NCBI RefSeq assembly: GCF_035627495.1
Contig: NZ_DASPLO010000108.1
Span: 1 to 35,234, forward strand
DNA: 35,234 nucleotides
Source of the DNA: Methylocaldum sp035627495
Lineage (GTDB): Bacteria > Pseudomonadota > Gammaproteobacteria > Methylococcales > Methylococcaceae
Direction of reading: 5' to 3'
Shown here: positions 15,221 through 24,382 of the stretch, in pieces
How the letters are laid out: each line of letters starts with the position of its first letter
Numbering within the stretch: the first letter of the stretch is position 1
Made by a program: the position numbers and the translations under genes
The notes under the pieces: generated by a model
What the model was told of the DNA's origin: nothing
Databases searched by the model: none
The model's input: only the letters and a program-made list of their open reading frames with translations

Positions 15221-16726
15221 ATGGCGAACAAAGAAATCTTGTTGGTGGTGGATGTCGTATCCAATGAAAAAGACATCGAGAAAGAGGTCATTTTCGGCGC
15301 CATAGAGGATGCGCTTCGCACCGCGACAATCAAGCGCCACGACAACAAAATCGACGTGCGCGTGTCGATTGATCGGAAAACGGGTGGCTACGAGACCTTC
15401 CGGCGTTGGCTGGTCGTCGATTTCAGCGAGGACTTCGAAGGTGGAGTCGAAAATCCGGATCTCGAGATTCTCTTGGACGAGGCGAGAAAGAGTCAACCAG
15501 GCATCCAGGTCGGGGATTATATCGAACAGCCCATCGAATCCATCGAGTTCGGGCGTATTGCCGCGCAGACCGCCAAGCAGGTCATCGTCCAGAAGGTGCG
15601 GGATGCAGAACGCCGCAAGGTCGTCGATGCCTATAAAAATCGGGTGGGCGAACTATTGACGGGAGTCGTTAAGCGGGTGGAGCGCGGGAATGTCTATCTC
15701 GATTTGGGCGGCAATGTCGAGGCATTTATTCCCAGGGACGAGATGATACCGCGCGAGGCCGTGCGGTCCGGCGATCGTTTGCGAGGCTATCTGAAGGCTG
15801 TGCGTCCGGAGGCTCGCGGCCCCCAGTTGTTCGTCAGTCGGACGGCGCCCGAGCTTTTGATTGCGTTGTTTAAACTGGAAGTCCCGGAAGTAAGCGAAGG
15901 AATTATTGAAATCAAGGGTGCGGCGCGAGATCCCGGCGTTCGCGCCAAAGTTGCTGTAAAGAGCAATGACCTGCGTCTTGATCCGGTAGGGGCTTGCGTA
16001 GGTATGCGCGGTTCCCGGGTCCAGGCTGTATCCAATGAGCTGGCCGGTGAGCGCGTCGATATTATTCTATGGAACGAGAATGAAGCTCAGTTCGTAATTA
16101 ATTCGATGTCGCCGGCGGAAATCGTGTCCATAGTGGTCGACGAGGACAGGCATTCGATGGATATTGCCGTGGCCGATGAAAATTTATCTCAAGCCATCGG
16201 TCGAGGTGGACAAAATGTGCGGCTCGCATCGGAATTGACCGGATGGACGCTTAATGTGATGGGCGCCGCCCAGGCGGAAGCCAAGAACGAGTTAGAGACG
16301 GCCAAGCTCATGCAATCCTTTATGGAGCAGTTGGACGTGGACGAGAGCGTCGCCGAGATCCTGGTTAGAGAGGGATTTTCGACAGTTGAGGAATTGGCTT
16401 ACGTTCCCGCCAAAGAGCTATTGGAGGTCGAGGAGTTCGACGAAGACATCGTCGAGGAGCTGCGGAATCGGGCACGCGATGCGTTGCTGATAAAGGCGAT
16501 CGCCAGCGAGGAGGAGCTTGAATCGTCGGAGCCGTCCAAGGAGTTGCTGGAAATGGAAGGGATGGACCGCGAACTGGCTTATCGCCTTGCCGCGCAGGGT
16601 GTGCGGACAATTGAGGAGTTGGCCGAACAATCGGTCGACGAATTGCTGGACATTGAAGGTATGGACGAAGAAAGGGCTGCGCGTTTGATAATGACGGCCC
16701 GCTCACCGTGGTTTGCTGAAGGTTAA
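15221..16726 (+). CDS. nusA: Transcription termination/antitermination factor NusA
   Basis: The 501-aa protein shows the full gammaproteobacterial layout: an RNA polymerase-binding N-terminal domain (1-125), an S1 domain (about 130-200, GVVKRVERGNVYLDLGGNVEAF), KH1 and KH2 domains (with RGSRVQAVSNEL and AIGRGGQNVRLASELTGW), and two C-terminal acidic repeats. Each repeat has the VEEL-LL-x-EG/FDE pattern. NusA slows polymerase, promotes hairpin termination and joins antitermination complexes. AAGGA lies upstream of the ATG. NusA represses its own operon in E. coli, which matters here because of the terminators ahead of rimP. Confidence 0.98.
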   Translation: MANKEILLVVDVVSNEKDIEKEVIFGAIEDALRTATIKRHDNKIDVRVSIDRKTGGYETFRRWLVVDFSEDFEGGVENPDLEILLDEARKSQPGIQVGDYIEQPIESIEFGRIAAQTAKQVIVQKVRDAERRKVVDAYKNRVGELLTGVVKRVERGNVYLDLGGNVEAFIPRDEMIPREAVRSGDRLRGYLKAVRPEARGPQLFVSRTAPELLIALFKLEVPEVSEGIIEIKGAARDPGVRAKVAVKSNDLRLDPVGACVGMRGSRVQAVSNELAGERVDIILWNENEAQFVINSMSPAEIVSIVVDEDRHSMDIAVADENLSQAIGRGGQNVRLASELTGWTLNVMGAAQAEAKNELETAKLMQSFMEQLDVDESVAEILVREGFSTVEELAYVPAKELLEVEEFDEDIVEELRNRARDALLIKAIASEEELESSEPSKELLEMEGMDRELAYRLAAQGVRTIEELAEQSVDELLDIEGMDEERAARLIMTARSPWFAEG

Positions 16727-16756
16727 GAGGATTTTGACAGGGCAGGGGCTGAAAGA

Positions 16757-19405
16757 ATGAGCGATGTGACGGTACGGCAACTCGCCGAAGTGGTCGGCAT
16801 TCCGCTGGAGCGGCTGCTTATGCAGTTAGGCGATGCGGGTTTAGAAAAGAGCGACGCAGACGATGTTCTCAGCGACACTGAAAAGCTTCAGTTTCTGAGT
16901 TATTTAAGGCAAAGCCATGGCAAGAGCCAAGGAGAGGTAGCCGAGCCAAAACGGGTGACATTGCAGCGGCGCACAGTCAGCGAACTCAAGCAGGGCAAGA
17001 TTCCCGGCAAGGGTGTCAAGACCATTAGCGTGGAAGTCCGCAAGAAGCGAACCTACGTCAAACGTAGCGAGCTTCCCGACTTGAGCGAACGGCGCTCTGA
17101 AGTTGAAAAGGCCCGACAGGCATTAGAGGAGCAGCAAAGAGAATTCGAAGCCCAGCAGGCTTTGCGCGCCCAGCAGGAAGATGCCCGACGTAAAGCTTTG
17201 GAAGAGGAAGAGCGGAAAAAACGCGAAGAAGCGGAGACGGTCGCCGAGCACCAAAGGCTGCTCGAAGAGGCGAAAAGAGCGGAAGAAGAGCGGCAACGCG
17301 AGGAGGCCCGTCGCATTGCCGAAGAGCTGCAGCGTATAGAAAAAGCGGCGAGCGCGGAAGAACCGAAATTGCCCGCACCTGCAGCAGAAATGGAGCCCCC
17401 CAAAAAACCGGTCGTGCCGAGTGCGCCGATCGAACGGGAAGTGGCGGAGGTGTCGCGTCAGCCGGATTCCGACGCCAAGCGTGCTAAAAAGAAACCGGGT
17501 GCTGAACGCTCTAAGGGCCAAGGCGAAGGTTTCCGCGAGCCCTTTGGTCTTGACGACTCAAGAAAGGGGAAAAAGAAAAAGCTTAAAGTCACCAAGGGTC
17601 CTGTTACGTTTCCGGAAGCCAAACATGGGTTCGAGAGGCCAACTGCTCCAATGATTCGTGAGGTTGCCATTCCTGCGTCTATTACGGTATCGGATTTGGC
17701 TCAACGGATGTCCGTTAAGGCGACCGAAGTCATCAAGACATTGATGCGAATGGGCGTCATGGCCACCATTAATCAGGTGCTCGATCAAGACACAGCCACT
17801 TTAGTGGTTGAAGAGTTGGGACATAAAGCGACAGCGCAGGTCGAGAATACCTTGGAAGCCGAAATCATGGCGACCATGTCCGTAGCTTCGGAGGTTGAGC
17901 ATTTGCCGAGGGCTCCGGTGGTAACCATCATGGGACACGTCGATCACGGTAAGACCTCGTTGCTCGACTACATTCGTAAGAGCCGGGTCGCAGCCAGCGA
18001 AGCGGGCGGCATTACCCAGCACATCGGTGCTTATCAGGTCAAAACGGATCATGGCGCGGTGACCTTTTTAGATACGCCCGGTCATGCAGCGTTTACGGCG
18101 ATGCGTGCACGCGGTGCCAAGGTCACTGACATCGTGGTGTTGGTGGTCGCCGCCGATGACGGTGTGATGCCTCAGACTCGCGAGGCTGTGGAGCACTCCC
18201 GTGCCGCCAATGTTCCCCTTGTCGTAGCTGTTAACAAAGTCGATAAGCCGGAAGCCGATCCGGATCGAGTAAAACAGGAACTTACGGGCCTCAATGTAGT
18301 CCCCGAAGAATGGGGTGGCGATACCCAGTTTGTGAATGTTTCCGCCAAGACCGGGCAGGGCATCGAAGCGCTGCTCGACGCCATCCTCGTGCAGGCAGAG
18401 GTCCTCGAGCTCAAGGCGCCTTTCGAGATTCCCGCAAACGGCGTGGTATTGGAATCCAAACTCGAAAAGGGGCGGGGACCCGTGGCGGACATTCTCGTGC
18501 AGCAGGGCCAGCTTAAAAAAGGCGATTTCATCTTGTGCGGCATGGAATTCGGCCGCGTAAGGGCCATGTTCAACGAAAACGGTAAGCCGGTGAAAGAGGC
18601 CGGACCGTCAATGCCCGTCGAGGTGGTGGGTTTGTCGGGCGCACCGAACGCCGGCGATGAGTTCATTGTCGTTGCGGACGAGCGTAAGGCGCGAGAGATT
18701 GCCCTGCACCGCGAAGAAAAGCTGCGTTCCAGCAAGCTGGCAGCGCAGCAAGCGACCAAGCTCGAGGATGTCTTTTCACGCATGGAGAGTGGCGAGAGCG
18801 TCGATCTGAACTTGATTATCAAAGCCGATGTGCAAGGTAGCCTCGAAGCTCTAAGGACTTCGGTGACGGATCTTTCGACCGATAAGGTCAAGGTAAAGGT
18901 TATTGCCGGTGGTGTCGGCGGCATTAACGAATCCGACGCCAACCTTGCCCTGGCATCTAACGCGATTATCATCGGATTCAACGTCCGAGCCGACGCGGGG
19001 GCTCGCAAAATCATCGAGGAACGGGGCGTCGATTTGCACTACTACAGTGTGATTTACGAGGTCATCGATGAAATTAAGAAATCTATCAACGGAATGCTGG
19101 AGCCGGAATTCAAGGAGCAGATTGTCGGTGTCGCCGAGGTGCGCGACGTGTTCCGTCATCCGAAATTCGGCGCCATTGCCGGTTGCATGGTGGTGGACGG
19201 TCACGTAAAACGGAATCTTCCTATCCGCGTCTTAAGGGACAACGTGGTGATTTTCGAAGGCCAGTTGGATTCCTTGCGCCGCTTCAAAGAAGATGTTAGC
19301 GATGTTAAAGCGGGTATGGAATGCGGTATGGGCGTCAAGAACTACAACGACATCAAAATAGGCGACCAAATCGAAGTGTTCGAAAAGGTGCAAGTGCAAC
19401 GCTAG
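16757..19405 (+). CDS. infB: Translation initiation factor IF-2
   Basis: The 882-aa GTPase brings initiator tRNA to the 30S subunit and promotes subunit joining. It starts with an IF2-N domain (VRQLAEVVGIPLERLLMQLG), then a long charged linker (about residues 110-290) rich in Glu, Arg, Ala and Lys that is probably a single helix. A second IF2-N domain follows (TVSDLAQRMSVKATEVIK). The G domain has G1 GHVDHGKT at 393-400, DTPGH from 439 and NKVD from 493. Domains II, III and the fMet-tRNA-binding C2 domain complete it. The length is near E. coli's 890. It lies 30 bases after nusA. Confidence 0.98.
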   Translation: MSDVTVRQLAEVVGIPLERLLMQLGDAGLEKSDADDVLSDTEKLQFLSYLRQSHGKSQGEVAEPKRVTLQRRTVSELKQGKIPGKGVKTISVEVRKKRTYVKRSELPDLSERRSEVEKARQALEEQQREFEAQQALRAQQEDARRKALEEEERKKREEAETVAEHQRLLEEAKRAEEERQREEARRIAEELQRIEKAASAEEPKLPAPAAEMEPPKKPVVPSAPIEREVAEVSRQPDSDAKRAKKKPGAERSKGQGEGFREPFGLDDSRKGKKKKLKVTKGPVTFPEAKHGFERPTAPMIREVAIPASITVSDLAQRMSVKATEVIKTLMRMGVMATINQVLDQDTATLVVEELGHKATAQVENTLEAEIMATMSVASEVEHLPRAPVVTIMGHVDHGKTSLLDYIRKSRVAASEAGGITQHIGAYQVKTDHGAVTFLDTPGHAAFTAMRARGAKVTDIVVLVVAADDGVMPQTREAVEHSRAANVPLVVAVNKVDKPEADPDRVKQELTGLNVVPEEWGGDTQFVNVSAKTGQGIEALLDAILVQAEVLELKAPFEIPANGVVLESKLEKGRGPVADILVQQGQLKKGDFILCGMEFGRVRAMFNENGKPVKEAGPSMPVEVVGLSGAPNAGDEFIVVADERKAREIALHREEKLRSSKLAAQQATKLEDVFSRMESGESVDLNLIIKADVQGSLEALRTSVTDLSTDKVKVKVIAGGVGGINESDANLALASNAIIIGFNVRADAGARKIIEERGVDLHYYSVIYEVIDEIKKSINGMLEPEFKEQIVGVAEVRDVFRHPKFGAIAGCMVVDGHVKRNLPIRVLRDNVVIFEGQLDSLRRFKEDVSDVKAGMECGMGVKNYNDIKIGDQIEVFEKVQVQR

Positions 19406-19436
19406 ACGATTTAATAGAGAGGCGGTCTAAAGCTAT

Positions 19437-19802
19437 ATGCCGAGAGAGTTTAAGCGGAGCGATCGGGTCGCCGCGCAGATACAGAGGGAATTGGCCGATC
19501 TTATTCGGACGCAGGTGAAGGAACCGCGCCTTGGAATGACGACTGTGAGCGATGTGGTGGTAAGTCGCGACCTTGCGGTAGCTAAAGTTTTCGTGACCTT
19601 TTTGGCGGCCCAGGAACCGGCCAACAAATGCGTGGCGCTTCTATCGGAAACGGTTCCCATGCTTCGTCGCGAATTAGGAAAGCGTCTTCGCATTCGTAGT
19701 ATGCCGGAGATACATTTTATCTATGATGATTCGATCGAGCGCGGCCTGTACATGGATGCTCTCCTGGACCGGCTGCATGAAGAGCCGAAAAGCGACGAAT
19801 AG
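19437..19802 (+). CDS. rbfA: Ribosome-binding factor A
   Basis: The 121-aa KH-type protein matches RbfA: FKRSDRVAAQIQRELADLI at the start, VKEPRLGMTTVSDVVVSRDLAVAKVFV in the middle, and RSMPEIHFIYDDSIERG near the end. RbfA binds the 30S subunit and assists 16S rRNA 5' end maturation and cold adaptation. It sits 31 bases after infB and 11 before truB, the standard order. Confidence 0.97.
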   Translation: MPREFKRSDRVAAQIQRELADLIRTQVKEPRLGMTTVSDVVVSRDLAVAKVFVTFLAAQEPANKCVALLSETVPMLRRELGKRLRIRSMPEIHFIYDDSIERGLYMDALLDRLHEEPKSDE

Positions 19803-19813
19803 GTAGAATATTT

Positions 19814-20749
19814 ATGAGTCGTCGCACTGATCTGCGTTCCGTTGACGGTATTTTTCTGTTGGATAAAGCCTCCGGCATGACGTCAAACGCGGCTCTGCAG
19901 AGGGTTAAACGGGTATTGAAGGCACGAAAAGCCGGCCATACCGGTAGCCTTGATCCCCTTGCCAGCGGTTTGCTCCCGATTTGTTTGGGCGAAGCCACGA
20001 AATTGTCGGGATTCCTCCTGAATACGGACAAACGTTATCAGGTGACGGTTCGGCTGGGAATAACAACACGTACCGGCGATTCCGAGGGAGAGGTTATCGA
20101 GACGAGCCCTGTTCAGTCATTGAGCCAGGATGTGCTTGAGCAGGTCTTGTCTGGTTTTCGCGGCGAGATCCTTCAGGTTCCGCCTATGTACTCGGCGCTC
20201 AAGCATCAAGGCCGGCGCCTTTACGATTTGGCCCGGCAGGGTATCGAAGTGGAACGGGAACCCCGTCGGGTGGTCATTCATGAGTTGAGGCTCCTGAATT
20301 TCGATTCGTCGAGCCTGGAACTTGACGTTGAGTGCTCCAAGGGTACGTATATTCGAACCCTTGCCGAGGATATCGGTAAAACACTGGGTTGCGGCGGTCA
20401 TGTCCAGACGTTGAGACGTACGGGCGTGGGGGATCTATCGGTTGCCGACTCCCATACGCTAGACAACATGGAATCACTCGATGAAGACGAGTTGGGGGGA
20501 CTGGTCCTACCGATGGATCGTATCGTATCGACCTTGCCGGCCGTTCAACTGAGTGATGAACTCGGGTTTTATGTCCGAAAGGGTCAAGCAGTTCTGGTGC
20601 CTAAAGCGCCGGTCCATGGATGGGTTAGGTTGTACGCACAACAATCTGTTTTTATGGGAGTGGGCGAGATTTTGGACGACGGACGGGTGACACCGCGACG
20701 TTTAGTCAAGGCGGGACTTCAGGGCAATGCTCAGAGTTTACCCTGTTAG
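19814..20749 (+). CDS. truB: tRNA pseudouridine-55 synthase
   Basis: The 311-aa enzyme makes pseudouridine 55 in the T loop of tRNAs. The catalytic Asp is D47 in HTGSLDPLASGLLPICLGEATK. Other landmarks are DKASGMTSN near residue 17, VPPMYSALKHQGRRLYDLARQG, and CSKGTYIRTLAEDIG. A C-terminal PUA-like domain covers roughly residues 245-300. AGGTAGA precedes the ATG. It ends the promoter-proximal part of the operon; the next gene, rpsO, has its own promoter 115 bases further on. Confidence 0.97.
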   Translation: MSRRTDLRSVDGIFLLDKASGMTSNAALQRVKRVLKARKAGHTGSLDPLASGLLPICLGEATKLSGFLLNTDKRYQVTVRLGITTRTGDSEGEVIETSPVQSLSQDVLEQVLSGFRGEILQVPPMYSALKHQGRRLYDLARQGIEVEREPRRVVIHELRLLNFDSSSLELDVECSKGTYIRTLAEDIGKTLGCGGHVQTLRRTGVGDLSVADSHTLDNMESLDEDELGGLVLPMDRIVSTLPAVQLSDELGFYVRKGQAVLVPKAPVHGWVRLYAQQSVFMGVGEILDDGRVTPRRLVKAGLQGNAQSLPC

Positions 20750-20792
20750 GGCTCTTGGGCCGTCCCTTATTCGGAGCTGGGTGGCTTTTAGA

Positions 20793-20822
20793 TTGAAACC
20801 TATCCAGAGCTAAAGTTACAAT
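20793..20822 (+). promoter_or_regulatory. Sigma-70 promoter of rpsO-pnp
   Basis: TTGAAA (20793-20798) and TACAAT (20817-20822) are separated by 18 bases; each matches consensus in five of six positions. Transcription would begin near 20829, leaving a leader of about 36 bases with AGGAGAT before the rpsO ATG. An rpsO promoter after truB is also the arrangement in E. coli. Confidence 0.75.
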
Positions 20823-20864
20823 TCTGAGTTTATCAACTTAACCAAGTTTTTCAGGAGATAAGAA

Positions 20865-21134
20865 ATGGCCTTTGAAGCAGCAGAGAAGGGCGCTGTGATG
20901 CAAGAGTACCAGCGCGCGGCAAATGACACCGGTTCGCCGGAAGTCCAGGTGGCACTGCTCACCGCCCGAATCAACCACCTTACCCCCCACTTCGTCAAAC
21001 ATAAGAAAGATCACCATTCCCGGCGGGGCTTGTTGCGCCTGGTCAACCAACGTCGCAAATTGCTGGATTATTTGAAGAACAAGGACTCCGACCGTTATCG
21101 GACTTTGATTGAACGATTGGGTCTACGTAAATAG
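20865..21134 (+). CDS. rpsO: 30S ribosomal protein S15
   Basis: The 89-aa protein has the normal S15 length and signatures: GSPEVQVALLTARINHLTPHFVKHKKDHHSRRGLL and the QRRKLLDYLK segment. S15 binds the central domain of 16S rRNA early in 30S assembly and in E. coli represses its own mRNA. AGGAGAT lies nine bases before the ATG. pnp starts 25 bases downstream, so both are probably cotranscribed. Confidence 0.98.
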   Translation: MAFEAAEKGAVMQEYQRAANDTGSPEVQVALLTARINHLTPHFVKHKKDHHSRRGLLRLVNQRRKLLDYLKNKDSDRYRTLIERLGLRK

Positions 21135-21159
21135 TTGTTCACCCGGTAAAGGTATTATT

Positions 21160-23235
21160 GTGAATCCGATTCGGAAACAGTTTAAGTACGGCGAATATCT
21201 CGTTACCTTCGAGACCGGCGAAGTTGCACGCCAGACGAATGCCGCCGTTATGGTGGATATGGCCGGAACCGTGGTTCTGGTCACTGTCGTTGGCGAAAAG
21301 GAAGCATCTCCCGAGACCGATTTCTTTCCCCTGACCGTTAACTACCAGGAAAAAGCTTACGCGGCGGGTCGTATTCCCGGTGGCTTTTTCAAGCGTGAGG
21401 GTCGGCCGAGCGAGAAAGAAACCCTCACCGCGCGTTTGATTGACCGGCCTATTCGCCCGCTTTTTCCGGATGGGTTCACCAATGAGGTGCAGGTCGTTGC
21501 CACGGTTCTCTCGCTGAATCCCGAAGTCGATCCTGACATTCCTTCCATGTTAGGCGCCTCGGCGGCTCTCACGCTTTCCGGAATGCCTTTCCAAGGGCCG
21601 ATCGGCGCAGCGCGCGTCGGCTATGTCGATGGGCAATTCGTGCTTAATCCTTCCAATTCGGTTCTTAATGAGTCGAAGCTGGACCTGGTAGTCGCCGGTA
21701 CGGAAAAGGCAGTTCTGATGGTCGAGTCAGAAGCCGAAATGCTCTCGGAAGATGTGATGCTCGGAGCCGTGCTGTTCGGCCACGAACATTTGCAGGCCGC
21801 TATCAAGGCGGTTCACGAACTGGCTGAGACCGTTGGTGTCACGCCGTGGGATTGGGCGCCGCCCGTCATCAATGAGATCCTGTATCAAGCCGCAAAGGAT
21901 TCATCGGCGGCGCAAATCGCCGAAGCCTATCAAACAGCCGACAAGCAGGCCCGTCAGCAAAAGCTCAGGGAGATTCGGAAGGCCACGGTAGACGCTTTGA
22001 CCGCAGACGGTAATTATGCCGAAAGCGCCGTTCGAGGTATGTTGGAAAAGCTGGAATCGGATGTGGTCCGCTGGCGGATCTTGAATGAATCCAAGCGTAT
22101 CGACGGTCGGGATTTGAAGACCATCCGGCCTATCACGATCCGCACGGGCGTGTTGCCGCGTACTCACGGTTCCGCCCTGTTTACCCGCGGCGAGACTCAG
22201 GCCCTGGTGGTGGCAACCCTTGGTACGGGGCGCGATGCTCAACTGATTGATGCAATCGAAGGAGAATATAAAGAATCCTTCATGCTGCATTACAATTTCC
22301 CGCCCTTCTGCGTGGGAGAGATCGGTCCTATTGGTGCACCGAAACGCCGCGAGATCGGACACGGCAGGCTGGCGAAGCGCGGCGTGCAGGCGGTTATGCC
22401 CGGTCCGGACAATTTTCCGTATGTCATACGGGTCGTTTCGGAAATTACCGAGTCCAATGGCTCTAGTTCCATGGCTTCGGTCTGCGGAAGCAGTTTGGCG
22501 CTGATGGATGCGGGCGTTCCAACCAAGGCTCCGGTTGCGGGAATCGCCATGGGTTTGATCAAGGAAGGCGATAGCTTTGCGGTGCTATCGGACATTATGG
22601 GCGACGAGGATCACCTGGGCGATATGGATTTTAAGGTCGCCGGAACCAGCAATGGCGTAACCGCTTTGCAGATGGACATCAAGATCGACGGGATTACGCC
22701 TGAGATCATGCGCCAGGCGCTTGATCAGGCTAAAGCTGGACGCTTGCACATCCTGGAGAAAATGGCGGAAGCTTTGCCGGCGCCCCGCAATGAAATGTCG
22801 GATTTCGCGCCACGCATCATGAGTTTCACCATTGATCCTAGCAAGATTCGTGATGTGATCGGCAAGGGCGGTGCGACGATCCGCGCCATCACCGAAGAGA
22901 CTGGTGCCAGCATCGACATTAGCGACGACGGTTTAGTAAAGGTAGCATCGGTCGACAAAGAAGCCGGAATGGAGGCACGTCGGCGGATCGAGGCGATTAC
23001 AGCCGAAGTCGAGGTGGGAAAGGTTTATGAAGGCCGCGTAGCCAGACTGATGGATTTCGGCGCATTTGTAACGATTCTTCCCGGCAAGGATGGGCTGGTC
23101 CATATTTCGCAGATTTCCGACGAGCATGTGGAGAAGGTCAGTGACAAGCTGGCCGAAGGCGATATCGTCAAAGTCAAGGTTCTGGAGATCGATCGCCAGG
23201 GAAGGGTTCGTCTCAGCATGAAAGCAATCGACTAA
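21160..23235 (+). CDS. pnp: Polynucleotide phosphorylase
   Basis: The 691-aa 3'-5' exoribonuclease degrades RNA phosphorolytically. It has two RNase PH domains (PLTVNYQEKAYAAGRIPGGF and HYNFPPFCVGEIG, with the catalytic region GDEDHLGDMDFKVAG), then a KH domain (IRDVIGKGGATIRAITEETG) and an S1 domain (GRVARLMDFGAFVTILPGKDGLVHISQI). The frame is open back to 21109 inside rpsO, but the family start is the GTG at 21160 (VNPIRKQFKYG, as in E. coli LNPIVRKFQYG), with AAAGG before it. It is about 20 residues shorter than the E. coli enzyme, lacking the Ala/Pro/Glu tail beyond S1. Confidence 0.97.
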   Translation: MNPIRKQFKYGEYLVTFETGEVARQTNAAVMVDMAGTVVLVTVVGEKEASPETDFFPLTVNYQEKAYAAGRIPGGFFKREGRPSEKETLTARLIDRPIRPLFPDGFTNEVQVVATVLSLNPEVDPDIPSMLGASAALTLSGMPFQGPIGAARVGYVDGQFVLNPSNSVLNESKLDLVVAGTEKAVLMVESEAEMLSEDVMLGAVLFGHEHLQAAIKAVHELAETVGVTPWDWAPPVINEILYQAAKDSSAAQIAEAYQTADKQARQQKLREIRKATVDALTADGNYAESAVRGMLEKLESDVVRWRILNESKRIDGRDLKTIRPITIRTGVLPRTHGSALFTRGETQALVVATLGTGRDAQLIDAIEGEYKESFMLHYNFPPFCVGEIGPIGAPKRREIGHGRLAKRGVQAVMPGPDNFPYVIRVVSEITESNGSSSMASVCGSSLALMDAGVPTKAPVAGIAMGLIKEGDSFAVLSDIMGDEDHLGDMDFKVAGTSNGVTALQMDIKIDGITPEIMRQALDQAKAGRLHILEKMAEALPAPRNEMSDFAPRIMSFTIDPSKIRDVIGKGGATIRAITEETGASIDISDDGLVKVASVDKEAGMEARRRIEAITAEVEVGKVYEGRVARLMDFGAFVTILPGKDGLVHISQISDEHVEKVSDKLAEGDIVKVKVLEIDRQGRVRLSMKAID

Positions 23236-23258
23236 GTTCCCGAGTCCCGACGGACTTC

Positions 23259-23303
23259 AGGTTGCGGCGCGGCGGAGTTTCGGCTCCGCCGACAACCTTT
23301 TTC
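23259..23303 (+). terminator. Intrinsic terminator of the rpsO-pnp transcript
   Basis: AGGTTG...CGGCGGAG and CTCCGCCG..CAACCT form a long GC-rich stem, closed by a short TTTCGG loop and followed by TTTTTC. It lies 24 bases after the pnp stop and just ahead of the convergent epmB end. Confidence 0.8.
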
Positions 23304-23319
23304 AGAGTCTTTGTAAATC

Positions 23320-24300
23320 TTATCCGACCGGGGTCTTATACGGTCGACCCGCCTCCTCCCGGACCAGTTTGGGCAATAAATAACCGGGCAATGTCTTTCG
23401 CATGACTCGGTATATCGCCCGAGCATCCTTTAAAGATTTTTCGAAATGGCCGATTCCTTTGGCTTTGTCCAATAGGTGCAAGTAATAAGGCAGAACACCG
23501 GTTTCGAAGAGGGTTTCACTCAAACGAACAAGGATCTCGGCATCATCGTTCACGCCTTTTAACAATACGGTTTGATTCAGCAGCATAATTCCAGCGGTCT
23601 GAAGAGCGCGTAATGCCTCTTTAACCTCGCTGTCAAACTCGTTCGCATGGTTGGCATGAATCACGACTACGCTTCGTAGGCGAGTCCCCGTCAATGCGGT
23701 GACAAGCTGCGTTGTGATGCGGTTCGGTAGAACGATGGGTAGTCGGGTATGAATCCGGAGTCGCCCGACGTGTTGGATTTCGGCGATTTTCCGGATTAAC
23801 TCGCCCAAACGTTCGTCATTCAGTACCAAGGGATCACCGCCGCTGAGGATCACTTCTCGGATGCTTCGGTCGCCTTGAATGACATCAAGCGCATCTTGTT
23901 CCTGACGTTTGCCGATCAAATTTGCGTCATATGGAAAATTTCGTCTGAAGCAATAACGGCAGTGAATTGCGCAAGCACCGGTGGCGATCAGCAAAACTCG
24001 CCCTTGGTATTTATGGAGAACTCCGGGGGCAGTAATGGCGTTTAAGTCACCCACCGGATCGATTATAAAATTTGGATTGTCGATAAGTTCCTGGGCGTCC
24101 GGCAGTACCTGAAGCAATAGCGGGTCACGGGGATCCCGCTTGTTCATGCGCCGGGCGTAGCTGCGCGTAACACGAAACGAAAATCGATCGGCTGCCTGGA
24201 GGAGTTCGGGCCGATGAATCCCATTCAACTCGAGGAACGTGAGAAGGTCGGCGGGTTTGGTAAAAGAATCGGCCAGTTCGGCCTGCCAGGGGGTTTTCAT
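23320..24300 (-). CDS. epmB: EF-P (R)-beta-lysylation pathway: lysine 2,3-aminomutase-like radical SAM protein EpmB
   Basis: The 326-aa protein is a KamA-family radical SAM enzyme with the cluster motif CxxxCxxC (C110, C114, C117 in CAIHCRYCFRR), SGGDPL, and RIHTRLPIVLPNRI. EpmB converts (S)-alpha-lysine to (R)-beta-lysine, which EpmA then attaches to Lys34 of EF-P. It is much shorter than catabolic lysine 2,3-aminomutases, typical of EpmB. It diverges from efp and epmA, so the whole modification set is together. A TTAACT-17-TATAAT promoter is visible upstream. Confidence 0.95.
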   Translation of the reverse strand: MKTPWQAELADSFTKPADLLTFLELNGIHRPELLQAADRFSFRVTRSYARRMNKRDPRDPLLLQVLPDAQELIDNPNFIIDPVGDLNAITAPGVLHKYQGRVLLIATGACAIHCRYCFRRNFPYDANLIGKRQEQDALDVIQGDRSIREVILSGGDPLVLNDERLGELIRKIAEIQHVGRLRIHTRLPIVLPNRITTQLVTALTGTRLRSVVVIHANHANEFDSEVKEALRALQTAGIMLLNQTVLLKGVNDDAEILVRLSETLFETGVLPYYLHLLDKAKGIGHFEKSLKDARAIYRVMRKTLPGYLLPKLVREEAGRPYKTPVG

Positions 24301-24332
24301 AAAGAGAGCGGGTTTCTTAGGGCAAAGCCGTA

Positions 24333-24362
24333 CATTATAATGCCCGGTATTTTTTCAGTTAA
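24333..24362. promoter_or_regulatory. Symmetric divergent promoter between epmB and efp
   Basis: The 10-base palindrome CATTATAATG (24333-24342) contains a perfect TATAAT on each strand (plus 24336-24341, minus 24339-24334). For epmB the minus strand adds a -35 TTAACT (24362-24357) at 17 bases. For efp the -35 region is weak (TTCTTA near 24314-24319). One core therefore probably drives both genes. Confidence 0.65.
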
Positions 24363-24382
24363 CCGAACCGAACGAGGAGAGA

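Noticed and set aside
18172..19014. 280-codon open frame on the minus strand inside infB
   Set aside because: It is antisense to the IF-2 G domain and has a low-complexity Ser/Thr/Arg composition typical of shadow frames.
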